Notes: generated by a model from the sequence alone, not told the origin. Counted from the stretch's first letter, positions 35,075-44,692 are shown. The stretch: DNA of 64,000 nucleotides from Myroides odoratus DSM 2801 (GCF_000243275.1 NZ_CM001437.1:1018906-1082905), one strand, 5' to 3'. Numbers and translations are program-made.

Positions 35075-35243
35075 AGATTTAACCTAAAAAGATATTTACC
35101 TCGTTAAATCTTCCTTCTCGCTGTGTTTTTAACAAGAGAAATAAAACAAAAAGAAATCCCTTAGGGATAAAAGATAAGTTGAAAAAAGAAAAGTGATGTT
35201 GTTAAGTGTAAAAAAGAGTTCCCAATTTTTAGGAACTCTTTTT
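35075..35243 (+). ncRNA. Candidate structured small RNA, about 170 nt
   Basis: Transcription from the promoter at 35037-35068 should start near 35075 and stop at the terminator at 35211-35243. Between them I see three stem-loops and no reading frame. AGATTTAAC (35075-35083) pairs with GTTAAATCT (35103-35111). TTCTC...TGTT pairs with AACA...GAGAA (35115-35140). ATCCC pairs with GGGAT (35156-35168). The first stem begins exactly at the expected first nucleotide. Length and layout would suit a 6S-type or other global RNA, but I cannot name the family. The terminator is shared with the M3 peptidase gene on the other strand. Confidence 0.55.
35211..35243. terminator. Bidirectional rho-independent terminator
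   Basis: AGAGTTCC pairs with GGAACTCT, with A and T runs. It ends the M3 peptidase transcript on the minus strand and the candidate small RNA on the plus strand. Confidence 0.85.
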
Positions 35244-35256
35244 CATTTTATATCAT

Positions 35257-37287
35257 TTATGCTAATAAACCAGCTCTTCGCAATAAAGCTTCTGGTGTTG
35301 GCTCTTGTCCTCTAAACTTTATATATAAGGTCATCGGATGATCTGTTCCTCCTTGTGACAGTACATGATCTTTAAATGCAGTAGCCACTTCTTTATTAAA
35401 AATCCCCTTTTCTTTGAAGTACGCAAATGCATCTGCATCTAAAACTTCTGCCCATTTGTAACTGTAGTATCCCGAAGAATACCCTCCTTGGAAAATATGC
35501 GAAAAAGAAGTACTCATTGCATTTTCTGCCACATCTGGGTATTGTTGAGTCGCTTTAAACTGTTCTACTTCGAATGCTTTTAAATTCGTGATTTTAGTCG
35601 GATCTTGTCCATGCCACCCCATATCAAGCAAACCAAAACTCAATTGTCGTACCGTTGCCATTCCCTCTAAGAAAGAAGCACTTTCTTTGATTTTCTCTAC
35701 GAATTCCATCGGAATCAATTCTCCTGTTTGATAATGTTTTGCAAACAAGGCTAAGGTTTCTTTTTCGTAGCACCAGTTCTCTAAAATCTGACTTGGTAAT
35801 TCTACGAAATCCCAATATACATTTGTTCCTGATAAAGACGGATAGGTTGTATTAGCAAGCATCCCGTGTAACGCATGACCAAATTCATGGAACAAAGTTG
35901 TCACTTCATTAAACGTCAATAAAGACGGCTTAGTTGCTGTTGGTTTGGTGAAATTACACACAATAGAAATATGCGGTCTTTCATTGATTCCTTGTTTGAT
36001 GTACTGATTTTTGAATGACGTCATCCAAGCTCCGTTGCGCTTTCCTTTACGCGGAAAGAAATCAGTATAAAAAACAGCGACAAATTCTCCTTCTTCATTG
36101 GTAACTTCAAACGTGCGCACCTCATCGTGGTATTTTTCAATATCAAAAACTTCTGTAAAAATAAGTCCATACAGTTTATTGGCTACTTGAAAAGCACCAT
36201 CTAATACATTTTCTAATTGAAAATAAGGTTTTAAGATTTCATCATCTAAATTAAAGCGCTCTTGTTTTAATTTTTCTGCATAATAGCTCCCATCCCATTT
36301 TTCTAATTGATCAAGCCCATCTAATTGTTTCGCAAAAGCTGTTAACTCCTCAAATTCTTTATCCGCAGCAGGTTTTGCTTTTAATAATAAGTCTTCTAAA
36401 AAAGTATTCACCTTCATTGGCGATTGTGCCATACGCTCCTCTAATACAAAATCAGCATGGGTGGCATACCCTAAAATAGTAGCGCGTTCATGTCTTAATT
36501 TTGCGATGGTTAACACATGCGTTTCATTGTTAAATTCATTTGCTTTAAAGGCTTTTGTTCCCGCTGCGATTGCCAACTCTTTACGCAATGCTCTATTTTC
36601 TGCATACGTCATAAACGGAATATAACTTGGATAATCCAACGTAAAAATCCATCCGGTTTTATTTTCTTGTTTGGCTAATGCTTGTGCTTCCTCAATTGCT
36701 CCTTCTGGCAATCCTTTTAAATCGGCTTCATCCGTGATATGCAACTGATAATTATGCGTTTCTGCCAATACATTCTCCCCAAATTTTAAAGAAGTCGTCG
36801 CTAATTCTGCATCAATTGCTCGTACTCTATTCTTTTCCTCTTCTGACAGTAGCGCTCCATTGCGTACAAAGTTCTTGTAATTCTTAGTCAACAAGGTTTG
36901 TTGTTCCGTAGTCAGTTCCAACTGATTCAATTGTTCATAAACGGCTTTAACGCGCAAAAACAATTGTTCATTCAACAAAATATCGTTGCCTAATTCAGCA
37001 AGTAAAGGCGCAACTTCCTGTGCAATTTGTTGCATCTCATCATTGGTTTCAGCTGAATTTAAGTTGAAGAAGATACTCGCTAAAATATCCAACTCCATAC
37101 CAGAGAATGCCAATGCTTCTATTGTATTTTCAAATGTTGGAAGTTCCGGATTCGAAGTAATCGCTTCGATATCAGCTTTTGACTTTGCAATAGCTTGATC
37201 GAATGCGGGTTTATAATCCGTAATTTTTATCTGTGAGAAAGGTGCTGTACCGTATTTTGTTGTAAATGGTTTACTAAAAATAGTCAT
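35257..37287 (-). CDS. M3-family oligopeptidase (peptidyl-dipeptidase Dcp-like)
   Basis: This 676-residue zinc metallopeptidase degrades short peptides. The active site is TLFHEFGHALHGML (HExxH) with the downstream Glu ligand in the helix after SLSGTNVYWDFVELPSQILENW. Residue spacing and overall length fit the thimet oligopeptidase family, Dcp subgroup. No signal peptide is seen, so it is cytoplasmic here. It is monocistronic, with its own terminator. Confidence 0.94.
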   Translation of the reverse strand: MTIFSKPFTTKYGTAPFSQIKITDYKPAFDQAIAKSKADIEAITSNPELPTFENTIEALAFSGMELDILASIFFNLNSAETNDEMQQIAQEVAPLLAELGNDILLNEQLFLRVKAVYEQLNQLELTTEQQTLLTKNYKNFVRNGALLSEEEKNRVRAIDAELATTSLKFGENVLAETHNYQLHITDEADLKGLPEGAIEEAQALAKQENKTGWIFTLDYPSYIPFMTYAENRALRKELAIAAGTKAFKANEFNNETHVLTIAKLRHERATILGYATHADFVLEERMAQSPMKVNTFLEDLLLKAKPAADKEFEELTAFAKQLDGLDQLEKWDGSYYAEKLKQERFNLDDEILKPYFQLENVLDGAFQVANKLYGLIFTEVFDIEKYHDEVRTFEVTNEEGEFVAVFYTDFFPRKGKRNGAWMTSFKNQYIKQGINERPHISIVCNFTKPTATKPSLLTFNEVTTLFHEFGHALHGMLANTTYPSLSGTNVYWDFVELPSQILENWCYEKETLALFAKHYQTGELIPMEFVEKIKESASFLEGMATVRQLSFGLLDMGWHGQDPTKITNLKAFEVEQFKATQQYPDVAENAMSTSFSHIFQGGYSSGYYSYKWAEVLDADAFAYFKEKGIFNKEVATAFKDHVLSQGGTDHPMTLYIKFRGQEPTPEALLRRAGLLA

Positions 37288-37375
37288 CGTAATCTAATTT
37301 TGATTTGTTCTATAAATTTACAAATTAATTAAGCGTTAGAACATAAGAAGTCTAGTCTTAACATCCTCTTACCAT

Positions 37376-37404
37376 AAAAAAAGGGCTCTTATAGTAAGAG
37401 CCCT
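37376..37404 (-). terminator. Rho-independent terminator of secA
   Basis: AGGGCTCTTA pairs with TAAGAGCCCT around a 3-base loop, with the T-run on the minus strand. Confidence 0.88.
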
Positions 37405-37425
37405 ATTGTATGAAATAAGCTAAAA

Positions 37426-40400
37426 TTATGCTTGTGCTTCCTCTTGTGTTGGCTGAACTGGTAAGTCCGCTTTCGTCAAGAATGAAGTAATTTCTGCATC
37501 CATTTCAGCAATTGTTTTCTTAAACAATTCGAATGCTTCAAACTTATAGATCAACAATGGATCTTTTTGTTCGTGAACAGCTAACTGAACAGATTGTTTC
37601 AATTCGTCCATTTTTCTAAGGTGTTTCTTCCACGCCTCATCTAAAATTGACAATACAACATTCTTTTCAAAATCGTCAATTAGACTCATTCCTTGTGTGC
37701 TGTATGCTGTTTCTAAGTTTGTCACGACGTTCATTGTTTTCATACCATCTGTAAATGGAACAACAATACGCTCAAAATTATTATCTTGATTCTCGTATAC
37801 GTTTTTAATTACCTTGAACGCTTCAGCAGCACTGCGCTGTCCTTTTTCGCGGTAAGAAGTAAACGCTTTATCGTATAATCTATTTGCTAATGTAACAACA
37901 TCGTCTTTATTGAATTGATCTTCTGTTACAACATCGTTAATACCGAAGTTGCGGATCATATCCATATCTAAGTTTTTGAAGTCATTCGCCAATTTGTTTG
38001 TTTCGCTAATACGCTCACATAAATCGTACATCATATTCGCGATATCCACTTTTAGACGATCTCCAAACAACGCGTGCTTTCTACGTTTGTAAATTACCTC
38101 ACGTTGTGCATTCATCACGTCATCATATTCTAATAAACGCTTACGAATACCGAAGTTGTTCTCTTCTACTTTTTTCTGTGCTCTTTCGATTGATTTGGTC
38201 ATCATCGAATGTTGGATTACTTCTCCTTCTTCTAATCCCATTCTATCCATAATCTTCGCTACACGCTCTGATCCGAATAAACGCATTAAGTTATCTTCTA
38301 ATGACACATAGAATTGAGAACTTCCTGGATCTCCTTGACGTCCTGCACGACCTCTTAACTGACGGTCAACACGTCTTGAATCATGACGCTCTGTACCAAT
38401 AATTGCTAAACCTCCCTTGTCTTTTACTTCTTGAGAAAGTTTAATATCCGTACCACGACCAGCCATGTTAGTTGCAATTGTTACAATACCTGGTTTTCCA
38501 GCTTCTTCAACAATTTGAGCCTCTTGTTTGTGTAATTTCGCATTCAATACGTTGTGTTGAATACCACGCATTTTTAACGATCTACTCAATAACTCAGAAA
38601 TCTCAACTGAAGTAGTACCAATTAATACAGGGCGACCTGCTTGTGATAATTCTACTACATCGTCAATAACTGCTTTATATTTTTCACGTACTGAACGGAA
38701 AATTTTATCTTCTTTATCTTTACGAGCAATTCCTCTGTTTGTTGGAATTTCAACTACGTCTAATTTATAGATTTGCAAGAACTCTCCTGCTTCTGTAATA
38801 GCCGTACCAGTCATCCCTCCCAACTTCTTGTACATACGGAAGTAGTTCTGTAACGTAATCGTTGCAAATGTTTGTGTAGCTGCTTCGATTTTCACGTTTT
38901 CTTTCGCCTCGATCGCTTGGTGTAATCCGTCTGAATAACGACGTCCATCCATGATACGACCAGTTTGCTCATCTACAATTAAAATCTTATTGTCGATTAC
39001 AACATATTCTGTATCTTTTTCAAACACAGTATAAGCTTTCAACAATTGATTTAACGTATGAATACGCTCGCTCTTTACTCCAAAGTCTTGGAATAAACGC
39101 TCTTTTGCAACCGCTTCTTCTTCTCTTGATAGATTTTGGCTTTCAATACGAGCTACTTCTGTTCCAATATCTGGTAATACGAAGAAATGCTCATCTGTAT
39201 CTTGCGATAAGAATTTGATTCCATTATCTGTCAATTGCACTTGATTGTTTTTCTCTTCAATCACGAAGTACAGAGCCTCATCCACTTTATGCATTTCTCT
39301 ATTGTTGTCCTGCATGTAGTGGTTTTCTGTTTTTTGAAGCAATTGCTTTACCCCTTCTTCACTTAAGAATTTAATTAGGGCTTTATTTTTAGGTAAGCTT
39401 CGGTATGCTCTTAATAATAAGAATCCACCTTCTTTTGTATTTCCTTCGCGGATTAATTTTCTCGCATCTGCCAAGAAGTTATTCGCTAATTTACGTTGGA
39501 TTTCAACTAGGTTAGCTACTTTTGGTTTTAGCTCATTAAACTCGTGGCGATCTCCTTGAGGAACTGGTCCAGAAATAATCAACGGCGTTCTAGCGTCATC
39601 CACTAATACTGAATCGACCTCATCGACAATAGCATAGTTGTGAACGCGTTGCACTAATTCTTCTGGCGTATGTGCCATATTATCTCTCAAGTAGTCGAAA
39701 CCAAATTCATTATTAGTTCCGTACGTGATATCAGCAGCATAAGCCGCTCTTCTACCTGGAGAGTTTGGTTGGTGGTTATCAATACAGTCAACTGTCATAC
39801 CGTGGAACTCAAATAAAGGTGCTTTCCACTGACTATCCCTTTTAGCAAGGTAGTCATTCACGGTAACTAAGTGTACTCCGTTTCCAGTTAATGCATTTAA
39901 GTATAAAGGCAAGGTTGCTACTAATGTTTTACCTTCCCCAGTTTGCATCTCTGCAATTTTACCTTGGTGTAATACGATACCTCCGATTAACTGAACATCG
40001 TAGTGGATCATATCCCAAGTTACTTCCTTCCCTGCAGCAGACCATTTATTTGCCCAACTTGCTTTTCCGTCAGCAATGGTAACATACGGCTTGTTTTGTG
40101 CAAATTCCATGTCTTTTTCTGAAGCCGATACCACAACCGTTTCGTTTTCTTTGAAACGCTTTGCTGTTTCTTTCACTACTGCAAAAGCTTCTGGTAAGAT
40201 GTCCATCAATACTTTTTCAGTATTGTCGTACGCTTCTTTTTCTAAGCTATCAATACTTGCGTAGATTGCTTCTCTTTTATCGATATCTTGAGTCTTCTCG
40301 ATTTCTTCTTTGTACGAAGCAATCTTAGCATCTTGACCGGCTCTAGATTGTTGAATTTTCTCTTTAAAATAGATAGTCTTCGCTCTTAATTCGTCATTTG

Positions 40401-40521
40401 ACAAACCAGATAAAGACGATTCATACGTTTTAATTTTTTCAATTAGAGGTTTTATTTCTTTGATATCTCGTTCAGATTTATCGCCGACAAAAACCTTTAA
40501 TATGGTATTTATAAGACTCAT
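37426..40521 (-). CDS. secA: Preprotein translocase ATPase SecA
   Basis: This 1031-residue motor pushes unfolded preproteins through SecYEG. Walker A is MQTGEGKTLVA and Walker B is VDEVDSVLVDDARTPLIISG. The preprotein cross-linking domain, the second helicase domain (GTDIKLSQEV, RQLRGRAGRQGDPGSS) and the helical scaffold follow. The protein is longer than the E. coli form because of insertions in the first nucleotide-binding domain (around residues 330-420), as is usual in Bacteroidota. It lacks the cysteine-rich zinc tail, ending QPTQEEAQA. It is followed by a strong terminator. Confidence 0.97.
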   Translation of the reverse strand: MSLINTILKVFVGDKSERDIKEIKPLIEKIKTYESSLSGLSNDELRAKTIYFKEKIQQSRAGQDAKIASYKEEIEKTQDIDKREAIYASIDSLEKEAYDNTEKVLMDILPEAFAVVKETAKRFKENETVVVSASEKDMEFAQNKPYVTIADGKASWANKWSAAGKEVTWDMIHYDVQLIGGIVLHQGKIAEMQTGEGKTLVATLPLYLNALTGNGVHLVTVNDYLAKRDSQWKAPLFEFHGMTVDCIDNHQPNSPGRRAAYAADITYGTNNEFGFDYLRDNMAHTPEELVQRVHNYAIVDEVDSVLVDDARTPLIISGPVPQGDRHEFNELKPKVANLVEIQRKLANNFLADARKLIREGNTKEGGFLLLRAYRSLPKNKALIKFLSEEGVKQLLQKTENHYMQDNNREMHKVDEALYFVIEEKNNQVQLTDNGIKFLSQDTDEHFFVLPDIGTEVARIESQNLSREEEAVAKERLFQDFGVKSERIHTLNQLLKAYTVFEKDTEYVVIDNKILIVDEQTGRIMDGRRYSDGLHQAIEAKENVKIEAATQTFATITLQNYFRMYKKLGGMTGTAITEAGEFLQIYKLDVVEIPTNRGIARKDKEDKIFRSVREKYKAVIDDVVELSQAGRPVLIGTTSVEISELLSRSLKMRGIQHNVLNAKLHKQEAQIVEEAGKPGIVTIATNMAGRGTDIKLSQEVKDKGGLAIIGTERHDSRRVDRQLRGRAGRQGDPGSSQFYVSLEDNLMRLFGSERVAKIMDRMGLEEGEVIQHSMMTKSIERAQKKVEENNFGIRKRLLEYDDVMNAQREVIYKRRKHALFGDRLKVDIANMMYDLCERISETNKLANDFKNLDMDMIRNFGINDVVTEDQFNKDDVVTLANRLYDKAFTSYREKGQRSAAEAFKVIKNVYENQDNNFERIVVPFTDGMKTMNVVTNLETAYSTQGMSLIDDFEKNVVLSILDEAWKKHLRKMDELKQSVQLAVHEQKDPLLIYKFEAFELFKKTIAEMDAEITSFLTKADLPVQPTQEEAQA

Positions 40522-40563
40522 AAGTTTATATATTTTTACTCTTTTTTACTTGCTAAAATAAAC

Positions 40564-40592
40564 AAAAAAAAGCCTTGAAGAAGGCTTTTTTC
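40564..40592 (-). terminator. Rho-independent terminator
   Basis: AAAAGCCTT pairs with AAGGCTTTT around GAAG. It ends the DUF2795 gene. Confidence 0.82.
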
Positions 40593-40596
40593 TATA

Positions 40597-40818
40597 TTAA
40601 TACTCATCCTCGTTCCAAAGATAATCTTCGTCCGTAGGATAGTCTGGCCAAATTTCTTCCATAGATTCATAGATTTCTCCTTCATCTTCGATGGATTGTA
40701 AATTTTCTACTACTTCAAGGGGTGCGCCTGTTCTAATAGCATAATCTATCAACTCATCTTTAGTAGCAGGCCATGGAGCATCACTTAAATAAGATGCCAA
40801 TTCTAATGTCCAATACAT
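40597..40818 (-). CDS. DUF2795 domain protein
   Basis: This is a 73-residue acidic protein. The start MYWTLELASYLSDAPWPATKDELIDYAIRTGAP (in parts: LASYLSDAPWPATKDELIDYA, then RTGAPLEVVENLQ) is the conserved DUF2795 helix bundle. A very acidic tail, YPTDEDYLWNEDEY, follows. It is conserved as a single small gene near secA and the cobalamin adenosyltransferase gene in Flavobacteriia (from memory). Function unknown. Confidence 0.88.
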   Translation of the reverse strand: MYWTLELASYLSDAPWPATKDELIDYAIRTGAPLEVVENLQSIEDEGEIYESMEEIWPDYPTDEDYLWNEDEY

Positions 40819-40950
40819 CTCTTAACCTTTTTTAAATTTTATTGCAAAAATAAATTTTATTATGAAATAAGCAAGCTTTTTTCATAGTATTTCACTAACA
40901 TTAAAGAACGTCTTGCTTAATCACAACAAAAAACGACTGATTTTACTGGG

Positions 40951-41526
40951 TTATTTCAACTTTTCAGGTATCCATTTAATCTCATCCGCTTGTAAATCAA
41001 AAGTCAACTTTCGTGCCAATACAAATAGATAGTCAGAAAGTCGGTTTAAGTACATCAAAACTTCGGGGTCTACAGCTTCTTCTTGATCCAATTGTACTGA
41101 CAAACGCTCTGATCTACGACAAACACAACGTGCAATATGACAGAATGACACCGTTGTATGTCCGCCAGGCAGAATAAAATGTGTCATAGGAGCTAAATTT
41201 TCTTCCATTCGATCAATTTCATCTTCTAAAAAAACGAGGGTGTCGGGTGTGATTTTAGGAATATTCAATCGCTCTTTTCCATTTTTCAACACGGCTTTTT
41301 CTGGATCTGTCGCTAAAATAGCCCCTACCGTAAACAAGTGATGCTGAATAGCAAGTAAGGTTTGCTTTTCCAATGCTGGAATTTCCTGATCGCGAATCAA
41401 TCCGATATAGGAATTTAATTCATCCACCGTTCCATACGCTTCTATTCGCACATGATTTTTGGGTACTCGTGTACCTCCAAATAAAGCTGTAGTACCTTGA
41501 TCGCCCGTTTTAGTATATATTTTCAT
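40951..41526 (-). CDS. Cob(I)yrinic acid a,c-diamide adenosyltransferase (PduO type)
   Basis: This 191-residue enzyme transfers adenosyl from ATP to cob(I)alamin, giving coenzyme B12. The N-terminal KIYTKTGDQGTTALFGGTRVPK is the ATP-binding loop of PduO-type enzymes. The later VDELNSYIGL and the helix RCVCRRSERLSV with the conserved Arg-Arg-Glu complete the active site. It is a trimeric family of this size. The LolD-like ABC gene lies upstream 73 bases away and could share a transcript. Confidence 0.94.
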   Translation of the reverse strand: MKIYTKTGDQGTTALFGGTRVPKNHVRIEAYGTVDELNSYIGLIRDQEIPALEKQTLLAIQHHLFTVGAILATDPEKAVLKNGKERLNIPKITPDTLVFLEDEIDRMEENLAPMTHFILPGGHTTVSFCHIARCVCRRSERLSVQLDQEEAVDPEVLMYLNRLSDYLFVLARKLTFDLQADEIKWIPEKLK

Positions 41527-41599
41527 CGTTGCCTTTGTAATCTGTCTTGTTTTGTTGAAGCAAAATACAATACTTTAGGCAGAATCCAATCGTTTCTTT

Positions 41600-42292
41600 T
41601 TATTTTATTCGTTCATCACTTTCGATTATCCCATCGCGCAAACGAATAATACGATGTGCGTGTTCGGCAATATCTTCTTCATGCGTAACGAGGATAACAG
41701 TATTGCCTTTGCGGTGAATTTCATCAAACAACCCCATGATTTCAATCGATGTTTTGGTATCTAAATTTCCTGTAGGTTCATCCGCTAGAATAATAGAGGG
41801 ATTATTGACCAATGCACGCGCAACTGCCACACGTTGTCTTTGTCCCCCTGACAATTGATTGGGATGGTGATCCATTCGATCTCCTAATCCCACCATATGC
41901 AATACATCAGAAGCCCTTTGGTTGCGTTCTTCTTTTGATTTTCCAGCATAAATCATAGGTAAAGCTACGTTGTCTAAAGCCGTGGTACGTGGCATAAGAT
42001 TAAAGGTTTGAAAGACAAAACCAATGTCTTTGTTTCGAATTTCTGCCAATTGATCATCGTCTAATCGACTGACATCCTTCCCATTTAAACTGTAATACCC
42101 AGAGGTTGGGGTATCCAGACAGCCTAAAATATTCATCAAGGTCGATTTACCCGATCCGGAAGGTCCCATCAGCGCGACGTAATCTCCTCTTTCAATTTGC
42201 AAATCCACGCCTTTTAAAACCTTTACCGTTTCCGATCCCATTTTAAAATCGCGCTTAATTGCTTTGATATCAATAATTAACTCTTTAGACAT
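41600..42292 (-). CDS. LolD/MacB-type ABC transporter ATP-binding protein
   Basis: This is a 230-residue ATPase. Walker A is GPSGSGKS, the signature is [15 protein letters not shown], Walker B is [13 protein letters not shown], and the switch is VTHEEDIA. The ADEPTGNLD sequence with [11 protein letters not shown] after Walker A is typical of the LolD/MacB group, which extracts lipoproteins or drives efflux with an FtsX-like permease. No permease gene is adjacent here. It is 45 bases downstream of the methyltransferase-like gene. Confidence 0.9.
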   Translation of the reverse strand: MSKELIIDIKAIKRDFKMGSETVKVLKGVDLQIERGDYVALMGPSGSGKSTLMNILGCLDTPTSGYYSLNGKDVSRLDDDQLAEIRNKDIGFVFQTFNLMPRTTALDNVALPMIYAGKSKEERNQRASDVLHMVGLGDRMDHHPNQLSGGQRQRVAVARALVNNPSIILADEPTGNLDTKTSIEIMGLFDEIHRKGNTVILVTHEEDIAEHAHRIIRLRDGIIESDERIK

Positions 42293-42337
42293 AATACTCG
42301 TATTTCTTTCTTATAAGTGTCCCAATCAGTCCATTTG

Positions 42338-42877
42338 TTACACGCGAAGCAAACGGAATACGCGATCTGGTTGTAAACGCAGTTTAAAATGCTGCTTTAA
42401 CTGCTCTTTTCGCTTAAAAGCAACTCCAAAATAATAGAAATCTAAAGTTACAATCATTTCGTTAGATGCTACCACCTCTTGCCAATATTTTTCAATCGAT
42501 TCAGCCTTGCTTCTGCGATCAATTATCCAAATCGAATCATTGTGCATGGTTGACGCAACTTTTTCTACGGTAGGCCATGAAATTGCCTCCTTCCCCTGAA
42601 AGAGAATACAGTCGTAAAGATGTATTGGATGCGTATGATAGGATTCGACCAAAATAGCTGTTCTCAGTTCCTTTGGACGTTCACCATTCAATGTAGCCAA
42701 TTGTTGTGGAGTATAGTAGGCCAACAACCGATCAATGAACTGATTTTTTCTCGATAGTCCCTTCCAACGAATATCAGCAGGGTAAAGTCCACGGGTCAAT
42801 AAATTAAACACAAAAGGCGAATGAATGCCGTGTTCATTATAAGCAGAAAACCAGAATTGGAGGTAATCGAAAATCAT
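42338..42877 (-). CDS. Shortened methyltransferase-like protein
   Basis: This 179-residue protein keeps both ends of a flavobacterial class I methyltransferase group (HGIHSPFVFNLLTRGLY at the start; VTLDFYYFGVAFKRKEQLKQHF at the end). It appears to lack most of the central SAM-binding Rossmann part with its glycine loop, since full members are near 240 residues. It is therefore probably not catalytic, or has been repurposed. The reading frame itself is clean. Identification is by eye and the family name is uncertain. Confidence 0.6.
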   Translation of the reverse strand: MIFDYLQFWFSAYNEHGIHSPFVFNLLTRGLYPADIRWKGLSRKNQFIDRLLAYYTPQQLATLNGERPKELRTAILVESYHTHPIHLYDCILFQGKEAISWPTVEKVASTMHNDSIWIIDRRSKAESIEKYWQEVVASNEMIVTLDFYYFGVAFKRKEQLKQHFKLRLQPDRVFRLLRV

Positions 42878-43098
42878 GTGTATTTTTGTTGTTATTTGGT
42901 AGACAAAAATACGAGAATAAAAGTGTTTATACAGAGCAGCAACTTGACTTTTATACCTTAAAGTGAAAGGTATCGATTTTTATTCTTCGCTTTAACCCAA
43001 AGCTACCCACTGCTAATTATTTTATTCAATCCTCCATAAACAATCATTAAAAACAAATAAACACTTATACAGAAAAACTACCAATTAAGTTAAATACA

Positions 43099-43130
43099 TA
43101 AATGTTAATATTAAAATAATTTAACATTTA
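43099..43130. promoter_or_regulatory. Perfect 10-bp inverted repeat upstream of the lipoprotein gene at 43169
   Basis: TAAATGTTAA at 43099-43108 is matched by TTAACATTTA at 43121-43130, around 12 bases. The same left half occurs at 45073-45082, upstream of the 45037 lipoprotein gene. It could be an operator shared by these accessory genes. Confidence 0.35.
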
Positions 43131-43168
43131 CTATCTTACAAGTAACAAAAAACTTAAATTATTGTATT

Positions 43169-43819
43169 ATGAAAAAATTAGTATTACTAGCCTTAGCGCT
43201 AACCTTATTTTCTTGTACACAAGAAAGTAATTCTCCCCTTGAACCCACTTTAGAAAAAGATGTTCAAGCTTTCACCTATACAGATGGTGTAACAGTCTAT
43301 TTTGAAAATAACACGAGTTACAATTTACATTTACAACTGAATATCAAACCAAGATACATGGATCTTTCTACTGGTATTTTGAATGATACTGAAAATTTAA
43401 TGCCTAATGGATTATGGATTGGCAATTCTATTTCAAGCAATACGAATAAATACTATAACTATGGTCATTGTTATCCTTTCAAAGATTTACTTAATGAAGC
43501 TGGAATATCAGATAGCTCAATTGATTATTTGAACGTTATCCGACGCTATTTAATTTCTTCTATTAGGCTTAAACACCCTGTAACAGGAGAAATTATTCAA
43601 TTATCACCTTTTGACTCTCAATATAACAGCTCGTCTTCCCTACTAAGTGGCGTTATTTTCACCAATAATACCTTGTCTTCTCCTTGGGGAAAAGAAGTAT
43701 TTTACAAAGAAGGTCCTCAAGATTATACTGTTCTTTTGCCTAATGGGCTTACACATCGATTTAGATTAACTTTGGATACTACTTCTTATAAACTAGTATT
43801 AACTGTTGATGAATATTAA
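43169..43819 (+). CDS. Lipoprotein with a beta-strand motif related to the secreted cassette proteins
   Basis: This is a 216-residue lipoprotein (lipobox LFSC, Cys16). After a linker, the mature domain opens GVTVYFENNTSYNLHLQLNI, which resembles the first strands of the secreted proteins at 7890 (VTFVNNLSTPVTLHY) and 44095. The rest is beta-rich with no catalytic motif. It is probably a third, lipid-anchored member of that group (inference). It is convergent with the cassette at 44095-45037 and shares a related upstream inverted repeat with it. Confidence 0.68.
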   Translation: MKKLVLLALALTLFSCTQESNSPLEPTLEKDVQAFTYTDGVTVYFENNTSYNLHLQLNIKPRYMDLSTGILNDTENLMPNGLWIGNSISSNTNKYYNYGHCYPFKDLLNEAGISDSSIDYLNVIRRYLISSIRLKHPVTGEIIQLSPFDSQYNSSSSLLSGVIFTNNTLSSPWGKEVFYKEGPQDYTVLLPNGLTHRFRLTLDTTSYKLVLTVDEY

Positions 43820-43862
43820 GCTAAACGATAACAAGTATTTTTTTTTTACAAGAGTACACAAG

Positions 43863-43902
43863 ACCGGCATTTACAAGCTTTACTATTTTAAATGTCGGTT
43901 TT
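43863..43902 (+). terminator. Probable terminator of the 43169 gene
   Basis: ACCGGCATTTA pairs with TAAATGTCGGT (one G-T pair) over a 17-base loop. The T-run is short. Confidence 0.5.
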
Positions 43903-43985
43903 GCTGTATGTACAAGAAATCCAGATCTATAATTATCTTACAAATGATAGGTATCAGAGATGTAGTATTATAAAAGAGTTCTTAA

Positions 43986-44033
43986 ATAAATCCAATTAAT
44001 GCGATTTAAGAAAACCGCATTAATTGGATTTAT
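43986..44033. repeat. Long perfect inverted repeat (18-bp arms, 12-base loop)
   Basis: The arms at 43986-44003 and 44016-44033 are fully complementary (core CCAATTAATGCG / CGCATTAATTGG). The hairpin is far stronger than a typical terminator and lacks a T-run. It may be a REP/MITE-like repeat or part of an RNA. Confidence 0.6.
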
Positions 44034-44057
44034 ATTTGGTTTTATAAACATAACTTA

Positions 44058-44094
44058 TAAAAAAACCTTTCTAAAATTTAGAAAGGTTTTTTTA
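44058..44094. terminator. Bidirectional rho-independent terminator
   Basis: AACCTTTCT pairs with AGAAAGGTT, with A and T runs. It ends the minus-strand cassette. Confidence 0.85.
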
Positions 44095-44688
44095 TTATTG
44101 GAATATAACTTCATGTATTTCTACAGTATATGGTGGTAAAAGAGGAAGCTGTAAAAAAGTTTCTCTGATATTATATGGGTGATTATAACCTTGAAATCGT
44201 GGTATAAAATAATCTAACCCGTTAAGTCGTTCTGAAACAGGATCCTTTACCGCTATTTTAAATCCTCTGAATGAAAGATGCGTTCCAAGTGTAGCAGGTA
44301 ATTGAGGAAATTGATCACAATCGATAGGGATATGTGGTGGATAGCCATTTGGATAAAACCATCTAAATGTAGATGTTAAAGGGGGAAGACCTGGATATTC
44401 ATATGGAATTACTGAATAAGCTGTTGCAGCAGGACAAAAATTAAATGTTTCTACATCTCCTATATTATTTTGGCTGAATGTAATAGTTTGTCCAGGATCT
44501 AACATAATATAATCTCCTATAAAAGCATATGTACTAGATCCTCCTAATCCGTCAATTCGCATAAATTCCATTTCTAACGCATAAAAATATTTAGTTTCAT
44601 TAGATAAATTTCGTACGGTTAAAACTCTATGCGCAAAAGTCGTAGTAGCGAATGCACAAATAAATAATAGTGTTATAATTTTTTTCAT
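44095..44688 (-). CDS. Secreted beta-rich protein, second gene of the duplicated cassette
   Basis: This is a 197-residue protein with a signal peptide ending TTTFA-H (near residue 19). The mature part begins RVLTVRNLSNETKYFYAL, matching the RIVTFVNNLSTPVTLHY opening of the 7890 protein, and has a corresponding LDPGQTITF turn. It contains two cysteines (FCPAA and DCDQFP) that could form a disulfide. No known enzyme motif. It follows the small lipoprotein gene by 4 bases. Sequence divergence between the two copies is high, so the duplication is old or the copies arrived separately. Confidence 0.7.
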   Translation of the reverse strand: MKKIITLLFICAFATTTFAHRVLTVRNLSNETKYFYALEMEFMRIDGLGGSSTYAFIGDYIMLDPGQTITFSQNNIGDVETFNFCPAATAYSVIPYEYPGLPPLTSTFRWFYPNGYPPHIPIDCDQFPQLPATLGTHLSFRGFKIAVKDPVSERLNGLDYFIPRFQGYNHPYNIRETFLQLPLLPPYTVEIHEVIFQ

Positions 44689-44692
44689 GTTA

